Assembly: GCA_035582835.1 (NCBI GenBank)
Contig: JAYKAV010003096.1
Span: forward strand, 379,683-443,682
Length of the DNA stretch: 64,000 nt
Direction: 5' to 3'
DNA from: Phoebastria nigripes
Taxonomy: Eukaryota > Chordata > Aves > Procellariiformes > Diomedeidae
Of the stretch, positions 47,885 through 61,100 are shown piece by piece. Positions within the stretch are counted from its first letter, which is position 1, and each line of letters begins with the position of its first letter. The position numbers and the translations under genes are program-made. The notes beneath the pieces were generated by a model, which worked only from the letters and a program-made list of their open reading frames with translations, searched no databases and was not told the origin of the DNA.

Positions 47885-50480
47885 CTATGCAGCAGCCACC
47901 CAGTAAAAAGCTGTCAGTGCAGAACAGAAAGATTTTTGTTCAGTGGAACATGAAAGCTTCATCCATGACATACTCACAGCCGTGAGTGAAGCAGCGCGCC
48001 GAGGGGAGCTGTAAATCAGCAGTGCCAAACCTGGCCCGCAGGATGCATCTGGGATGCCTGACACGGCTCCCGGCACCCTCCCGCTCCCACGGAAAAATTG
48101 CATCTCCAGACCCCGTGGCCTCCTCCAAGCACGAACTCCACCACCAAGGTACTGCTGGTTTCTGAGCTTAACCAGACAGGGCGATACAGAAGGGAAAAAA
48201 ATAAATCTTCAGCAACAAAAAAACAAGGAGGTTAAAAAACGAGAGAAGGAAAGAGGAAAATTAAAATCGGCTACCACTCGGTGAGATCATATATATGTCT
48301 CGACTTGTGAAGTCGAGCATATGAAGATGAAGATAGATGTTTATCGATTTCTCTCTCAACCAAGGGGTTGCCTTATTTAATGGAAGACAGCAGAGATAAA
48401 CCTCTTGGATAAACTAGCAGTGGAAGAATCCATTTCCCCAACAGAAAGGATCAATGATTATCCATTTTCCCTTTTATCCTCCTAGTCACACAGCAAATTT
48501 GAGAAAACGAGCTAACCGCAGCTCCCATCTGCTCTCCTCCCAGATGTTTCTTCAGCTAAAGAATCCACGGCAGAGTCTGCACCAAACCTGTTTTGATAGG
48601 ATTTTCTTACAAAACTTAATCAAGCATGATAAGTAAAGCAGCTTCACTTTGAATGCTAAATTTAGTGCAAGTCTGCAGCTTGACCGTATAACCCACAGAG
48701 CCGGACATGCAGAGGTGGTCTCCTGGGACTAAGCAGTTTTGTCCAGCTCATTTTAAATTGGAAATACGCTAGCTCCCAAATCTGGAGTAGCACACAGACC
48801 TTAATTACATGAAAGAACACAAGTACAGAATAACAAAGTCTTTAAGCAAGAACCATGCTGAGAGTTCTGAAGTTCCCTGCAGCACTTTCCCAACCCCCCA
48901 ACAAATAAAACTCTGTATTCAGTGAGGGGGGAAAGGAATACAAAGTACATTTACTGTAATACTCGCAGATGAAAAATTGTAATTGCTCTGCCTTGACATC
49001 TGGTTTCTATTTCGCTTCCATTATATCAGATTACATAACAAACAGATGATGCACTACAGCTACAGAGTTCTTCTGCAAGTCTTGTGCGGATTTGGTGTTT
49101 ACATTCCTGTTCATAAAAATTTAAGCTATGCCACACACACAGGCGTGTTTGAAGCAGACAAAGGCATCAAAGACAAATGAGCAGTTTTCAAAGGAAAAAG
49201 TAAGACTGATTTGGGGGGTGAGGGGGTGTGTTTAAATCCGTATAGAAAATATTCCATTTCACAATCTAGTTCAGAAATTGAATCTGCACACAACAGCACT
49301 TGCAGCTGTGCAGACAAAGTTTATATGAACAAGCCACAGGGAACACGCAAGTTTACACCCTGGTGGAACAGTTAGGTAAGCAAGTGCCAACTTTAATGAT
49401 GCAAACACAAATTCCACTCCACCCTGTCACGGTACTGTTATCTAATGAAATGCAACTCCACATCGCTCATGTCCCCCCTCCATCTTCTAATTTGGGTCTG
49501 TAAAATGATTCCCCCCNGCCCCCAGACAATGGTACTTTCAAGTCACTTCTGCTGTCATGGTGATTCACAGTCTTAAGAGCATATGGCAAATGTGTAACTT
49601 TCAAAATCAGACATCGACTTTGCTGACCTTGTCTCTAGACACACATTATAAACCTTCTTCTGAGTCAACAGCACATCCTTCCTCCGCAGCAATTCAGGAA
49701 GTCATGCAGTTGTNATAAAGCTGATTCAGCTGAATACAGGTGATCTTCACACGCTGGCGAGGTTTCAGTCTTGTCTTCACTACACAAAACCTGTAGCGTA
49801 CCTTTTCAGAACAGATTACAGTTTTCTTTCCAGAGCGTGCCTGCGTGTGCTTCCTTCCTCAGCACTGCAAGGTGCAACGGAACAGTTGCATCTGAGTATA
49901 CTGCATTTCAGAAACAGGACATAATAATGCAGTTGTGGAGTTACAGTAACATACAATATCATCTCTGAAGCTTCTAAACCATATGCTCAAACAAGCAATT
50001 TTATCCCCCACCCCCAGTTATCAGTTTGAATGAATCCCCCCCTCCCCAAAACACAACACAGGAATGAACACCCCAAGAGGTGCAAAATTACGCAGCTTGT
50101 GATGGTCCTCTGCTTCTCTCTACAGGATGCTCCAGTTTTATCTGGAACAATTCAGAATCATTTACAAATCCCATATTCACAGAAAATTGCATCCACAAAA
50201 TATTTTCCACAGTTAGAACATGCAGTAAGTGACCCCAAACTGCAAGTTACCCCCAGTCTTCCCACTGCACATTTAAGTTGTCAGCGTGGCCGCCTTTACC
50301 TGCACCTTTTGCATACATCTGTGTCCTGCAAAGCGCAGGTAGAACACTTGGGCCAGCAAAAGCATTCAGGTTCTCAGGCACCATAACGGCAAGAATTATA
50401 TACTCATCTAATATAATACATTATATTACTCTANACTCATCTTGGGTTCTCTGTTTTGTTTCTTAGCAGTCCTAAACATC

Positions 50481-50545
50481 TCCTACTGCTCGCTATCAGG
50501 CAGGATGCTGGACTAGATATGCCTTCAGCCTGCTCAAGTACAACA
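50481..50545 (+). mobile_element. Possible ancient CR1/L3-type LINE tail
   Basis: The segment contains CAGGATGCTGGACTAGAT followed by a diverged CCTT-CAGCCTG stretch. This resembles the common 3' region of old amniote CR1/L3 elements, which read roughly as GATGCTGGACTAGATGG followed by a GGTCTGATCCAGCA-type motif. The match is short and degraded, and I am relying on remembered consensus, so an alignment is needed to confirm it. Confidence 0.35.
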
Positions 50546-53500
50546 CCCTCTATAATTAGATTATAGCTTCAGTAAAGATCAATTCCAATAGGCACTTTCC
50601 CATTTTGGCCCACAGCAACCTCATCACCACAAGTTGTTTTTAAAAGAAGCAAACATGGGACCCACTCTGCACAAAAAGAATAAAAGAGGTAGAGTAACGA
50701 TCACTACAATTTGGGGGTGTAAGTTTTGTCCTGTAAGGGGACCAACAGGTCTTATATGGAGAAAAGGAGGCCTAACGCACAGNATGGGTTGCATAAATCC
50801 AGACATATACTCCTATCATGCAGCCTTTAACTGTGTATCATGCACCACCACTTACAAGAACTAATTATCATTTTTCTCTGCACAAGCCCACTCACAGGAA
50901 ATTTTGCAGGATGNGTATCCCTTTGATACCTAAAGATTTCAGTGAATCACGTTGCAAGCAACTCCTCTTTCATACACCCTACGAAAAGGGGNTCACACAA
51001 ATGCAGCGACTGACTCCTTCATGCACTTATCTACTGTCAGGCTTGCAGGCATCTGACCTTGCTTTTAGTAGAAATGGAACAAATCTCCTTTTTAATCATT
51101 AGAACTGACAAAAACTTTCTAAAAAGAAAAGATTTTCTGTACTCTGTCTCTACCAAAACAGCTTGGTGTCTACAGGCCCAAGAGCCAACAGGTAGCCCAG
51201 ACATCTGAACCGAACCAACAAGAGCAGGTACAAGATGCCCGTGCTTTGTTTAGGAAATGCCTGCCAAGACTCCCTGCGGATGGGACCTCTCCAAGTAGGA
51301 GGTTACTGACATTTAAGTTGGAGCCAAATATGAAAATAATAAAAGCACTGACGGATATCACCTTAATGCTTTCCGATTTCCAAAGGCCAGTTATTGGCTT
51401 TTCTCCCCACCTTCTTCTTANATAAATCTGCACACATTTACCTTATGTGGTGTGCAGGTGATTTCAGAAACATTGAAGGCATTAGTCATGGGCAGACAAG
51501 TGGAAAAATACTCCAAAATACCATCGTTTTCAAGAAGCCTATCCCTCAGGTACTACAAGTATCTGCTGCCAGCTCTGGCAAACACAAAAGCAAAAAGGAT
51601 ATTTTGCCAGTGAAAGAGAATCACTTCTGGCCATGTCTTAACAAGTTTATCATTAAGCACCAAGCAAGTAATTAATAGTATTAATCTTAGAACAAAAAGA
51701 CAGTACTAGGTGTATTCAACTTCTTACCATGAGGTGCTTTTTCCCTCTGAACGTTTCCCCACTGGACTAGGTTCTTAGCAAGCCCAGGAAAAAGTACTGA
51801 AGCAGCGGCTTAGGGGAAGAGGGAAAGGAAAAAAAAGCAATGCCACCTCCCATTACAAATCACCAAACACTAATATATTTAAGGTCTCCTAAGGAGGTTC
51901 CATGAAAACAAAGTACAGATGCATCAGCCCCGAGGAAAACAGCAGGCAGCAAGGAGCAGAGGCAGAGCTGCTCTAGCCAACAGCCCCACTGCTGTTCAGA
52001 GGAGACTGCAAGGGACGGCAGTTCCTTACTCCAGCACGTAGCCTATACCTACCCCTGAGCTACCCCCACATTGCTCTTGTTCTTGAAGCATCAAAATTAA
52101 TGTACTTATTCTTCCGTTTCACCTTCAAAAGATCTTTGGATGTCCATCTATTAAAACACATCAGGGTTGCATTACATGCCTAAAACAATTGAACTGCAAG
52201 AGCTTTCTTACAAATCTCAGAAATCCTAGCTGTTGGGTATATTACTCAAAGGTAGCCTGTTTTTTGGTAGTTAGGCAAGGCAAGATTTGTACTTGGGGTA
52301 AAAAACTGTTACGGGACTAGGAAAAAGTTAACAACCAGTTCCCAATACCCTGTGTCAGCAAGGAAACCTGCATTTACACCAGCCACTATTTCGACTGCAA
52401 AACCCGCAATGGATCCAGCTTTACTTTCTGTGAAACATTCATGCTAAAGACAGAAACACACAATGCACTCCCGGGGGAAGCCGTCACATTGGCAAGAGGG
52501 CAACCACCCGCTAGCCGAAAGGAGAAACAGCATCACGTTTCGGCGTGGATAAACTAACACCTAATTTGACTCACTTCAGTTATCCTCCAGCCAAACCCTT
52601 GCTTGTACTACCTTAACTCACTCCCAGTAAGAGACCGTGCCTATATCATCTCCTAGCCCATGCTGAGGAGATGTTTATAGCTGGCGAAGAAGTTCAAAGC
52701 AGTGGATTGTTCTTTGAATACCTCCTCCTGCTGATGGGGGGGGTGGAACCAGCAGCAACCAAAAAATCAGCACACAGCCCTAGTCATAACAAGTCCTCGA
52801 GCACGCCAAGAGCAGAACAGTGAACTCCACAGGGAGGACGAAGGATGCAGAGAGAGTCTTAATTTTATGCTTCCCGACATTTTTATTCAGAGCAGCGTGC
52901 AACAGTGTGAGAAAAGGGGCTACATGGCTCTGACTTTCTCAGAGGCCAAGATGAAAAAGCTGTTTTTTCAGCACCAAAATTTTAAGTGCTTATTCATTCC
53001 TGCTTGTCATCTGTAAGCAAACTACTCCTCCATTCATTACAGACTGGCAGAATGCAAAGGCGTAGTGCAGAAGCCTTCACTTCTACTATTATAAATGATG
53101 CTATTTTTGCCTTTAAGCCTCCGGTATCACAAATCACATATCCTTCACATGCATCACTCCCAGCTCCCTCCACTCAGCTATTGTGTCTTCCAGAGCTGTA
53201 GGTGTTTTCCTTCCGTAGCTTTAGCTGCTGAGAGCAATCGGGAGCAAGTTGTGACATCTGGCTGCTCTGCTATGGTGCAGCAGCGTTGCAAAGAGTTGCG
53301 TGTGTAAGGCTGTGTACAACCGCTTATTTATAGGACAGTCCAATTAATAGAGAGCTGCACGCGGCCAGCAAACCACGGCTGACAACACAGCTGTCGCAAT
53401 GACTGTCCAATTTGTGCTTAACCCCCCGAGCTTTCAACATTAACGTCACCTTTCAACACAGAAGAACAAACTGCCACGGCCCTTCACATCAGACAATGCC

Positions 53501-56190
53501 AGACATCCGAAACCTCAGCACACATTGCATTTTCTGCCCTCTCATCTGTTTCCACCAGCAATAAGTTTTCACTTCTGCTCAAATGCCAGACAAAACATCT
53601 TTAAGCTGCCAGCATGCTTCTCTACTGGCACAGCCAAGGGCACTCTGCAAAGGTCAGTGGTTTGAAGAATCTGCGCAACGTATCAGAAAGCCCTACGAGC
53701 ATGTGATGCTTGGAATGAGAGACTGATCCATAATTAGATGTTTCAGTGTTTGTTATCCTGGAAAGACGTCCACAGCGGCATTTCACGAGTCCAAGACCGG
53801 GAAGAAAAGAAACCCGCACAGTCAAATTTATTTTTTCGGCGTCTAAAAAAGGGCTGGAGCTGAAACTAAGATTTGGAGACCAGCAATGGTGCATGCAGCC
53901 CAGCATTTGCTAGCAGAGGCAGGGCTGCCTGCTTTAGTCACGCTTAAGAGCCTTACAGCTCAAATACCTCTGACTGCATCTAACACATGAATCAGGTTAT
54001 GTGGAAGCTCCAAGTCAGAAATTTTCTAATTAAAGGAATCAGCGGGCAATCAGTGAAAGTGTCCAGCAGGCTCTGCTAGTTTCAATTTGGGAGAAGGAGG
54101 GAGGAGAAACACCCCAGTCTGAGTTTTCCTCCCTGCATCTTCCCTGTGCACAAAGGTATCCTCTGCACAGCTTAGTCAGCAAAATTACTGACTTGGAAGT
54201 GGCAGAGCGGTAAATAAAGGGGATCTAAGCCAATAAATCACTTAAAAATTGCCAATACAAAAAATATATTAACAAACCAGGATGTTATTAACAACTTGCA
54301 AATGTGACAAAAACAGTCAAGCTCACACACATGATGACAATGCAGTCTTGCAGGAAAACAGTAAAAGAAAAAAAAAAAAAATTAAGAGAGTGAATACCGA
54401 GCATTCTGCCTCTTTCAAAATAAGAGCCAGTTACAATCTCACTGACAACAGTTTCTAAACAGTACTTACTTTTTTTTTTTTTAGTGCAAAATAATTCCAG
54501 TTTAGGATATTGGGGCAAAAGCCATTACAGTTCAAAAGAAAGTCCCACACTTGTTTCTTTCAAGAGAAAAAAGGAGTTTCTAGCACAGCAAAAACCATCT
54601 TTCAACACAACTACGCCTCATACTTTTGCTTGCTAAAGCCACGAATAAGTATGTGTCTAAACCAACTACAAGCATAATTATTTCAATATAAAAACAAGCT
54701 CCTTCTGCAGAGCTCTGTAGGCTTCAGGAGCTTGAAAAGCAAAACGAAAGACCNCAACCACACTTCTTTATGCCAGCCCTGCTCCCAGCTCACCTTCCCC
54801 GGGAGGGAGGGCTCATCCCACAGCGCTGCGGGCCAGCAGAGTCGGGCTCCCGCAGCTAAAGAAATCCAAGTCTTGCGACGGGCAGTTCCTGAACGACTAT
54901 TCTCCAGCCAGCCTCTCATGGAGAAAGCAGCTTCCACAGTAAAATACAAACCAAAATAAGCAGGAAAGAAGGAATCTTAGAGCCCATATGAAGCTATTTT
55001 AAAATTCCTTCCAGAAGGAAGGAAACTGATACAGTTTTAAGCTACAAGGGCCCCTTGCTCCTGCTAAAAGTCCCAATCAACATGTGCGCTGCTGTGTTCT
55101 GCCCTCCTTACAGCTCAGCATTGAGGGTCTGACAGGCACTGTAGCCTTAACAGGACAACAGTAAGNCAAATAAGGACTGGCTTTGAATGAACACATCTAC
55201 TCAACAGCAGTGTCATCTATCCTAACTTTGAGACCAACACACCCAGAGGAAACGCATTACTAACTCGTTGGTTAGGCAAAGGCTGCACTGTGTGTGTCTA
55301 GTTTTAACTTGCTTATCCAGTCTTAGTCTTATCAAGGCTGGCATTTCTCTAGATGGTATCTAGCTGGCCAAAGCCAAAAATTCACAAAAATGTTGCTAAA
55401 TGCATCCTGCCACACTCTGTGCATGCTGTGATGGGCACTACCAGCATACTGTATGCTCCAGGAATGAGCACCGGTGAAGCTGATGCTGCAGCAGCCATTA
55501 GTCAGGGCAGCAACTTCTCAGAGGTCACCTCTTGGGACTTCAGGCACAAAGGAAGTCAAAGAGACATCCCAACATGTAATGGCCAGCGCTGGGCACCTTC
55601 CATCCCTGCTCAAACAGCAACCCAGAAAGCTCCCAGAACCAACCCTCACCTCTGTGGAGAGAAACAACCATGCCATGTCCCATCCTAGCCTGATTAACAT
55701 GGGTATTTAACCTCCAGCTCTTCAGCAACCAGTTCCCAGGGAAAAGGAAAAGCAAAGCACACCTTGATTTAACACACAGCTTTATTCAGCAGTGAGGAAG
55801 TCTGCCTTTAGCCCAACATCACTTATTGTCTATACCACACCACACTGATACCCCATTTATTTAAAGGTATGTCAGACACCGGAAACAGGGGAAATGAGTA
55901 TGTGCGTGATGAGCAGGCTACAACACCCTGATCCAACATCAGGCTACAGAAAAGCACAGCCTGAGCCAAACACAGCCCTAAGGAATAAACTTTCACCAGT
56001 TCAGAAGGGAGGAGGAGCCCGGACAGACAGACAAGCAGCAAAGCAGCAGTATCACACATGCTACCAAACAGGAGCTGATCTGTACCCACTGCAGAGTTGG
56101 TATTCGAGCCAAAAGATGACCCCATAGTCAGCTTCAACAAACAATCCTTGACAAACTCAAGCTTTAGTAACCAAGGCAGAGTCAGGATAG

Positions 56191-56232
56191 ACATATATAC
56201 ACACACATATATGCNCACACATGAGTACACAT
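56191..56232. repeat. Alternating CA/TA tract
   Basis: ACATATATACACACACATAT is followed by a similar stretch with an N at 56215 and then CACACATGAG. It is a degenerate dinucleotide microsatellite. Confidence 0.75.
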
Positions 56233-57989
56233 AACCCCACATCCCTGAGCCAACTCAAATCAGCCTTGTTGCTGTCTAACAGAATCATATACTCCTGAGC
56301 AGTCACTTTCTGCCAAGATCCTCCGATTCAGGCTAGGCACAGACTCTCACTACAGGAACGGCACAAAAGCATAAACAACGCCAGCTGACTTTACAATCAA
56401 AAGAAGGAAGAGCACATGCGGTCTGTACACCAACACAGGTATGGGCAAGCAGCTGCCAAAAAGCCACGGTGACATAACCACCACTGCCTTTTCCTGCAAT
56501 GATCAAAATCTTGTGGCTTCTCTGGCACCACCAGGCACATCTCAGATGTAGGAATAAACAAACTACACTGAAATATTTTTAAAGAAATATTTTCATTCTC
56601 AAGCCTCAAGCTCTAATAGGAAAAAGGGGGGGGAGGGGAATATTCTCTGCACTTATTATGCATTAAACTTGACCAAAACATGTAAATCTCTTTATGAATA
56701 TTAGTTTACAACTACAGAGAGTAGGAGGAAGGGAAAGGGGAGACATTGATGCTGTAGCTCCAACACTTGGCACAAGATGAAGGATCCTGTACTAGAAAAT
56801 ACAGAGCTTGTCAAATCCCTACTTTGGGCTGAGAACAAGCCACGCTTTCCTTTCTGGCAACAAAAGTCAACTTTAAGTGGACAGTTTTCTCATCAAATAG
56901 ACAGGGATTATATCTCTGCAAGTATTTAAAGATACAAATCACATGAAGGCCTGCCCTTTCAGGCTTCCTCCTGCCTGCAGTAGGCTGACATGAGCATTAG
57001 GATCAACAGAATGTTTGTTTTTCAAAGGACAGAAAGAATATTTGCAGAAGTTTATTATGAAACAGTTTGTTTTATAGCAGCTACAGCTGGTTTCTCAAAA
57101 AGGGCAAAAATAACTTCAAAAGCTTTCATCCAGGAATGGGATGTCTAGGAATTTTCCCCTGCCCCTCCACCAGCAGTTTTGTTTGTATTTAGACACAGAT
57201 TAAGAGAATGAAAAAAGAAAATAGATCTAAACTTTAGAAATATTCATAACATTTCTCTGCCATTTGGTCCATCAAGTCTGCTCAACTACTCAATTTACAG
57301 GTAGGGAAGCTGCGGGGGCATTGGTACAGTGATGTAAGTGGGAGGAGGAAGATGCTTCCAGAAGGATCGAACAGCCTGTTTCATCAAGGCATTCTCCACA
57401 AAGAAACCGCTGGAGTCTTGCGGAACTGGCAGGTTTTACCCCAACCTCTGACTCGCANTGACAAGCGGCTGCACGTGTATCATTTCAGCCCCTTCAGCAG
57501 CTCCCTCAAGCTTCTCTCCAAGAATCAAAATACAGAAAGAAGCCTGAGTCTGAAGTGTCAGACTGCAGCTACTCTGTGATGGGGGAAATGAGTCTTTAAA
57601 TCTAAGTCCATCACTTATACACATTTCTTTAGTGTGCCTGAATCAGCAGGACCATATTTCTTAGTATTCAGTCATTTCACACACCTTGCTCCTTTCCTTC
57701 TTCACTGAGAGTTGGGAGGAACACTGTCAATAAACTACTGATGCTTTTTGCAATGGCTTTAGCGAGCTACTCCAGCAAAGAGGCAGCTCTATTAGCCACT
57801 GTCATACACTGACACTAAGCTGCAGGTGTCCACAGCACCCCACAAGCCAAGTGGCACAGCCTGTGTTATTCTGCCACTGCCATAGCCTGTCACAAGGCAC
57901 ACAGCAACACGTGGATCACATTCAGTACATCCTTGTTACCACCAATAGTAAACTTGTTGCAGAGAAGAATTTTACTTCACTCAGAGAAA

Positions 57990-57991
<2 letters not shown>

Positions 57992-58066
<75 letters not shown>

Positions 58067-58168
58067 NAACACACACCCACCAAAAAAACCCAACCACAAC
58101 AAAAACAAAAGAACAACAACAAAAAAAAAACCACAAAAAAAACCCAAAACAAAAAACAAACCCCAAAC
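57992..58168 (+). repeat. 177-nt A/C tract, A75 core
   Basis: Seventy-five uninterrupted A, an N at 58067, then AACACACACCCACC, CCCAACCACAAC and similar, with a single G at 58111. It is the longest such tract in the window. Poly-Lys and poly-Phe frames over it are not genes. The exact length is unreliable. Confidence 0.9.
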
Positions 58169-61100
58169 CTTGCACTGCTTTTTGCAATAGAAAAGCAACT
58201 TGAAAATGAGTATTTGCTTTACTGTTCAGTTGTACTGTTTTTTTTTCTTTTTTAAATGAGACCAGACTTGCAACTGGATCTCTTAACTGAGACAGGTATA
58301 GAGATAGCTGTGACTGGCGTACTTGAAATGTGCTGTCATCCTTGCAATTAAATCCAAGTTTTCTTCCTCCTACCTAATAAATACAGACATTGCATTTCCC
58401 AAAAATTAAGCTCTACCCTATCTTTAAAATCTGCCAAGTCATTTACCACGTTTCTTACCTTCCATTTCTTGAAGCATTCAGTACCCGGTTTGCACAACAA
58501 CAGTTGTTCAAGCAAATGGCTTCACAGAAAGTTTCTTTCATCTGATTGCTAGAACATCTAAAGATCAAGTAACTGGTGCCCAATTACTTTGGGCAATTAT
58601 CCCCAAAACATCCCGTTCTTTTGTGCAATGCTATCCATATTCTCCCTGACAAAAGCACACACCGGTTCTGCTTTGCAGAATTACCAGAAGAAAAAAAGCG
58701 GTCTGAGCAACCAGCTCATAAGCGAGCCTTCCCAAGTGACCAAAGGTGAAGAAGTGAAACGAGGTCTCGGACTCACTCAGCAGCCTCCCCAAAGACGGCA
58801 AGCATGAAGCAGGCACAGCCATGAACCATCGCAGACGCTTTTCGGAGCTCAGCTGCATCTCCAAAGTGAGAACCCGCAGGTAGCGTTGGAGCAGAGGATT
58901 GCAACAGCCGAACTGTGAAACAACTGATACATACCAGGATAGCAAGAGGTAAGCAGGTGTGAGGAGCACCCAATTTCACTGAAGAAAATCAGCAAAGCCT
59001 TGAGTACCAGGGTCACGCAGTGATCTGGTGATCTTCGTTTCATAACTAGCACATACATAACCCAAGTAACTGAGGTATGACAAGAAAGACATTTGGCTTG
59101 CTCATAGCTATAAAAACGTGCACATTTGTTCTAGTAAATAACACATATACACCTAAAAACAGTATCCTCTAAGACAGCTGTAAAACAGTATCTTTTTATA
59201 TAAAATACAATTCCAGAACCTAAAAAGTTAACAGAGGGGAAAAGGGGCCCAACTTGTAACCTGAAATGCAGCAGCTCTGATATCCCACCACGCATGCACA
59301 TCCCGCAGCACTCTTGGACTTGACCACTTTGCAGCTGCAAAATTAGCAACCTCTAGCCTACTTTCAGGCATGTTAGAGTCCAACTGTATTTACGCTGACA
59401 GAGACAAGCAAAGGTTGTGACGATTTATTGACGCAAGAGCTATTTCATGCTCCATGCCAGAAATTAATCAGTGGAGGAGGAGGAATTCTCTTTAAGCACC
59501 TGGTTAGAAAGTACTCTGGTGAACTACCAAAAACAACAAGCTGAGGTTTTGCACAACAAATGCGATAAAAAAAAAAAAAAAAAAATTTAAAGGGACAATT
59601 TTACACAGCAGCTCCTTTAGAAAGACTTCGGAAATCACAAGAAGCCAGTGCCTGAACAGAACTATTATGCATACCTTTCCTCATGAAAAAGAAAACATAT
59701 GAGAAGACTAATTCAGAGCATTCCCAAAGCTTTGTCAACATAAACTGATGCTACATTTGTTCAGATCACCCTGTCCCAAACACATTTGGGGGAGGTGGAG
59801 GTAACAATTAAGGTATACCGACCTTGCAAGTTGGTTGTTGGCTCTACCTGCTGCAATTCTGGATACAAAGGAGTAAACCAGAGGCAAAAGTCCTATGACC
59901 TATTTGAAAAAGGTACTGCACAGAGCTACACTTTAAAGAAAAAACCCAAGAATCTTTAAGGCAGACTGAATGAACAGCATCACCCCTACCTGCCAAGAAG
60001 CCATCACGATAAACCTGTCAAGAGTTACGAGCCTGCAGAACAGGCCTTCCACCTGCTGGAATGAAAAAGAAAAAAAGAAAAAACCTAATGCCAATCAGAT
60101 ACTTGCTGCTGGCGGAGAACAGATGCCAAAGCCCTTCTTCTCGGTTTGTTAAGCTGTAAGGATCACATGCCTTCTCCTGGCAAAGGTTGTATGAGACCAG
60201 TGGTACCTTATTTAGAATAAAGCAAGTACTTGGAACTTTCAGAGATTTTTCTGAAGTGACAGATGTCAAAGATTCAATTCTTGGATGGACTATNGGAGTT
60301 TAGTGTATGGGTTCTGGTCTTTTTATTCTTCTGGGTTATTTTTTGACCAGAGAAGAGAAGGGGTATTAGCTTGGTCTAGTTCAGGCTTTTATGTCGTCCC
60401 ACAAGAGCAGCTCAAGCATTTTATAGAACAGGAGCATACTAGTGTGAAAAAAGTTTTAAACTAAGATGTTTCTTTTTATAGCCAGCATAAAGCAAAGGTC
60501 AACAGTTAAAGGAAAGGGGGAAGTCTGTTTAACTAGGAAGTGCAAGTTTTGAATGCTGAAACAGAATAGCAAAAAATTCTTCTGAATGGATTATCTTAAA
60601 ATCACCAAGCTTTAAGGTTTTTCTGCCTGAAGAATTGTCAATTGATCAAAAATACTGAAATCAACTTTACAGAAGTAGTAAAAAAAACCTGCCCTCTGAT
60701 CTCTCAACAAATAAACCAACCAAAGGGGGCATTACCTATCTCCCAGCTGCACCCAACTTGACTAGCTTTATATCTAAAGTGACCGCACATACAAATAACT
60801 GCATTGATCTTGGTCTATTGATTAGAAGATGAAACCTGACAGCAAAGAGTCATTACACAGTAGTTCATGGACAGCAAGATCTATTAAAAAAAGTCAAAAT
60901 ACACAATACAATGAGTACACTGCCAAGAGAGGCATCAAATCCCACCCCCCCTCACCCCAACGATCATGCTCTTCGCTATTACATAAAGTCTGATGCAGTT
61001 ACAGGACTACAGCAGCTGCCTTTCAGGACAAAATGGTTATCTGAAGCCAAGGCTAGCAGTTCAAAGCTCACAAACTAGACCTCACTCCTATTACAATTTT

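Larger units (their letters stand above)
47885..57991. other. Non-coding, locally CpG-enriched at the start
   Basis: A mild CpG cluster sits at about 47.99-48.13 kb. The remainder is unique-looking DNA with an old CR1-like remnant near 50.5 kb, seven Ns in 49.5-51.4 kb and a MEF2-type motif at 53324-53333. No open frame stands out above chance. Confidence 0.6.

Noticed and set aside
57851..58255. Poly-Lys and poly-Phe frames over the A/C tract
   Set aside because: Translation of homopolymer DNA. The same applies at 2.2, 19.8, 20.7, 45.7 and 33.6 kb.
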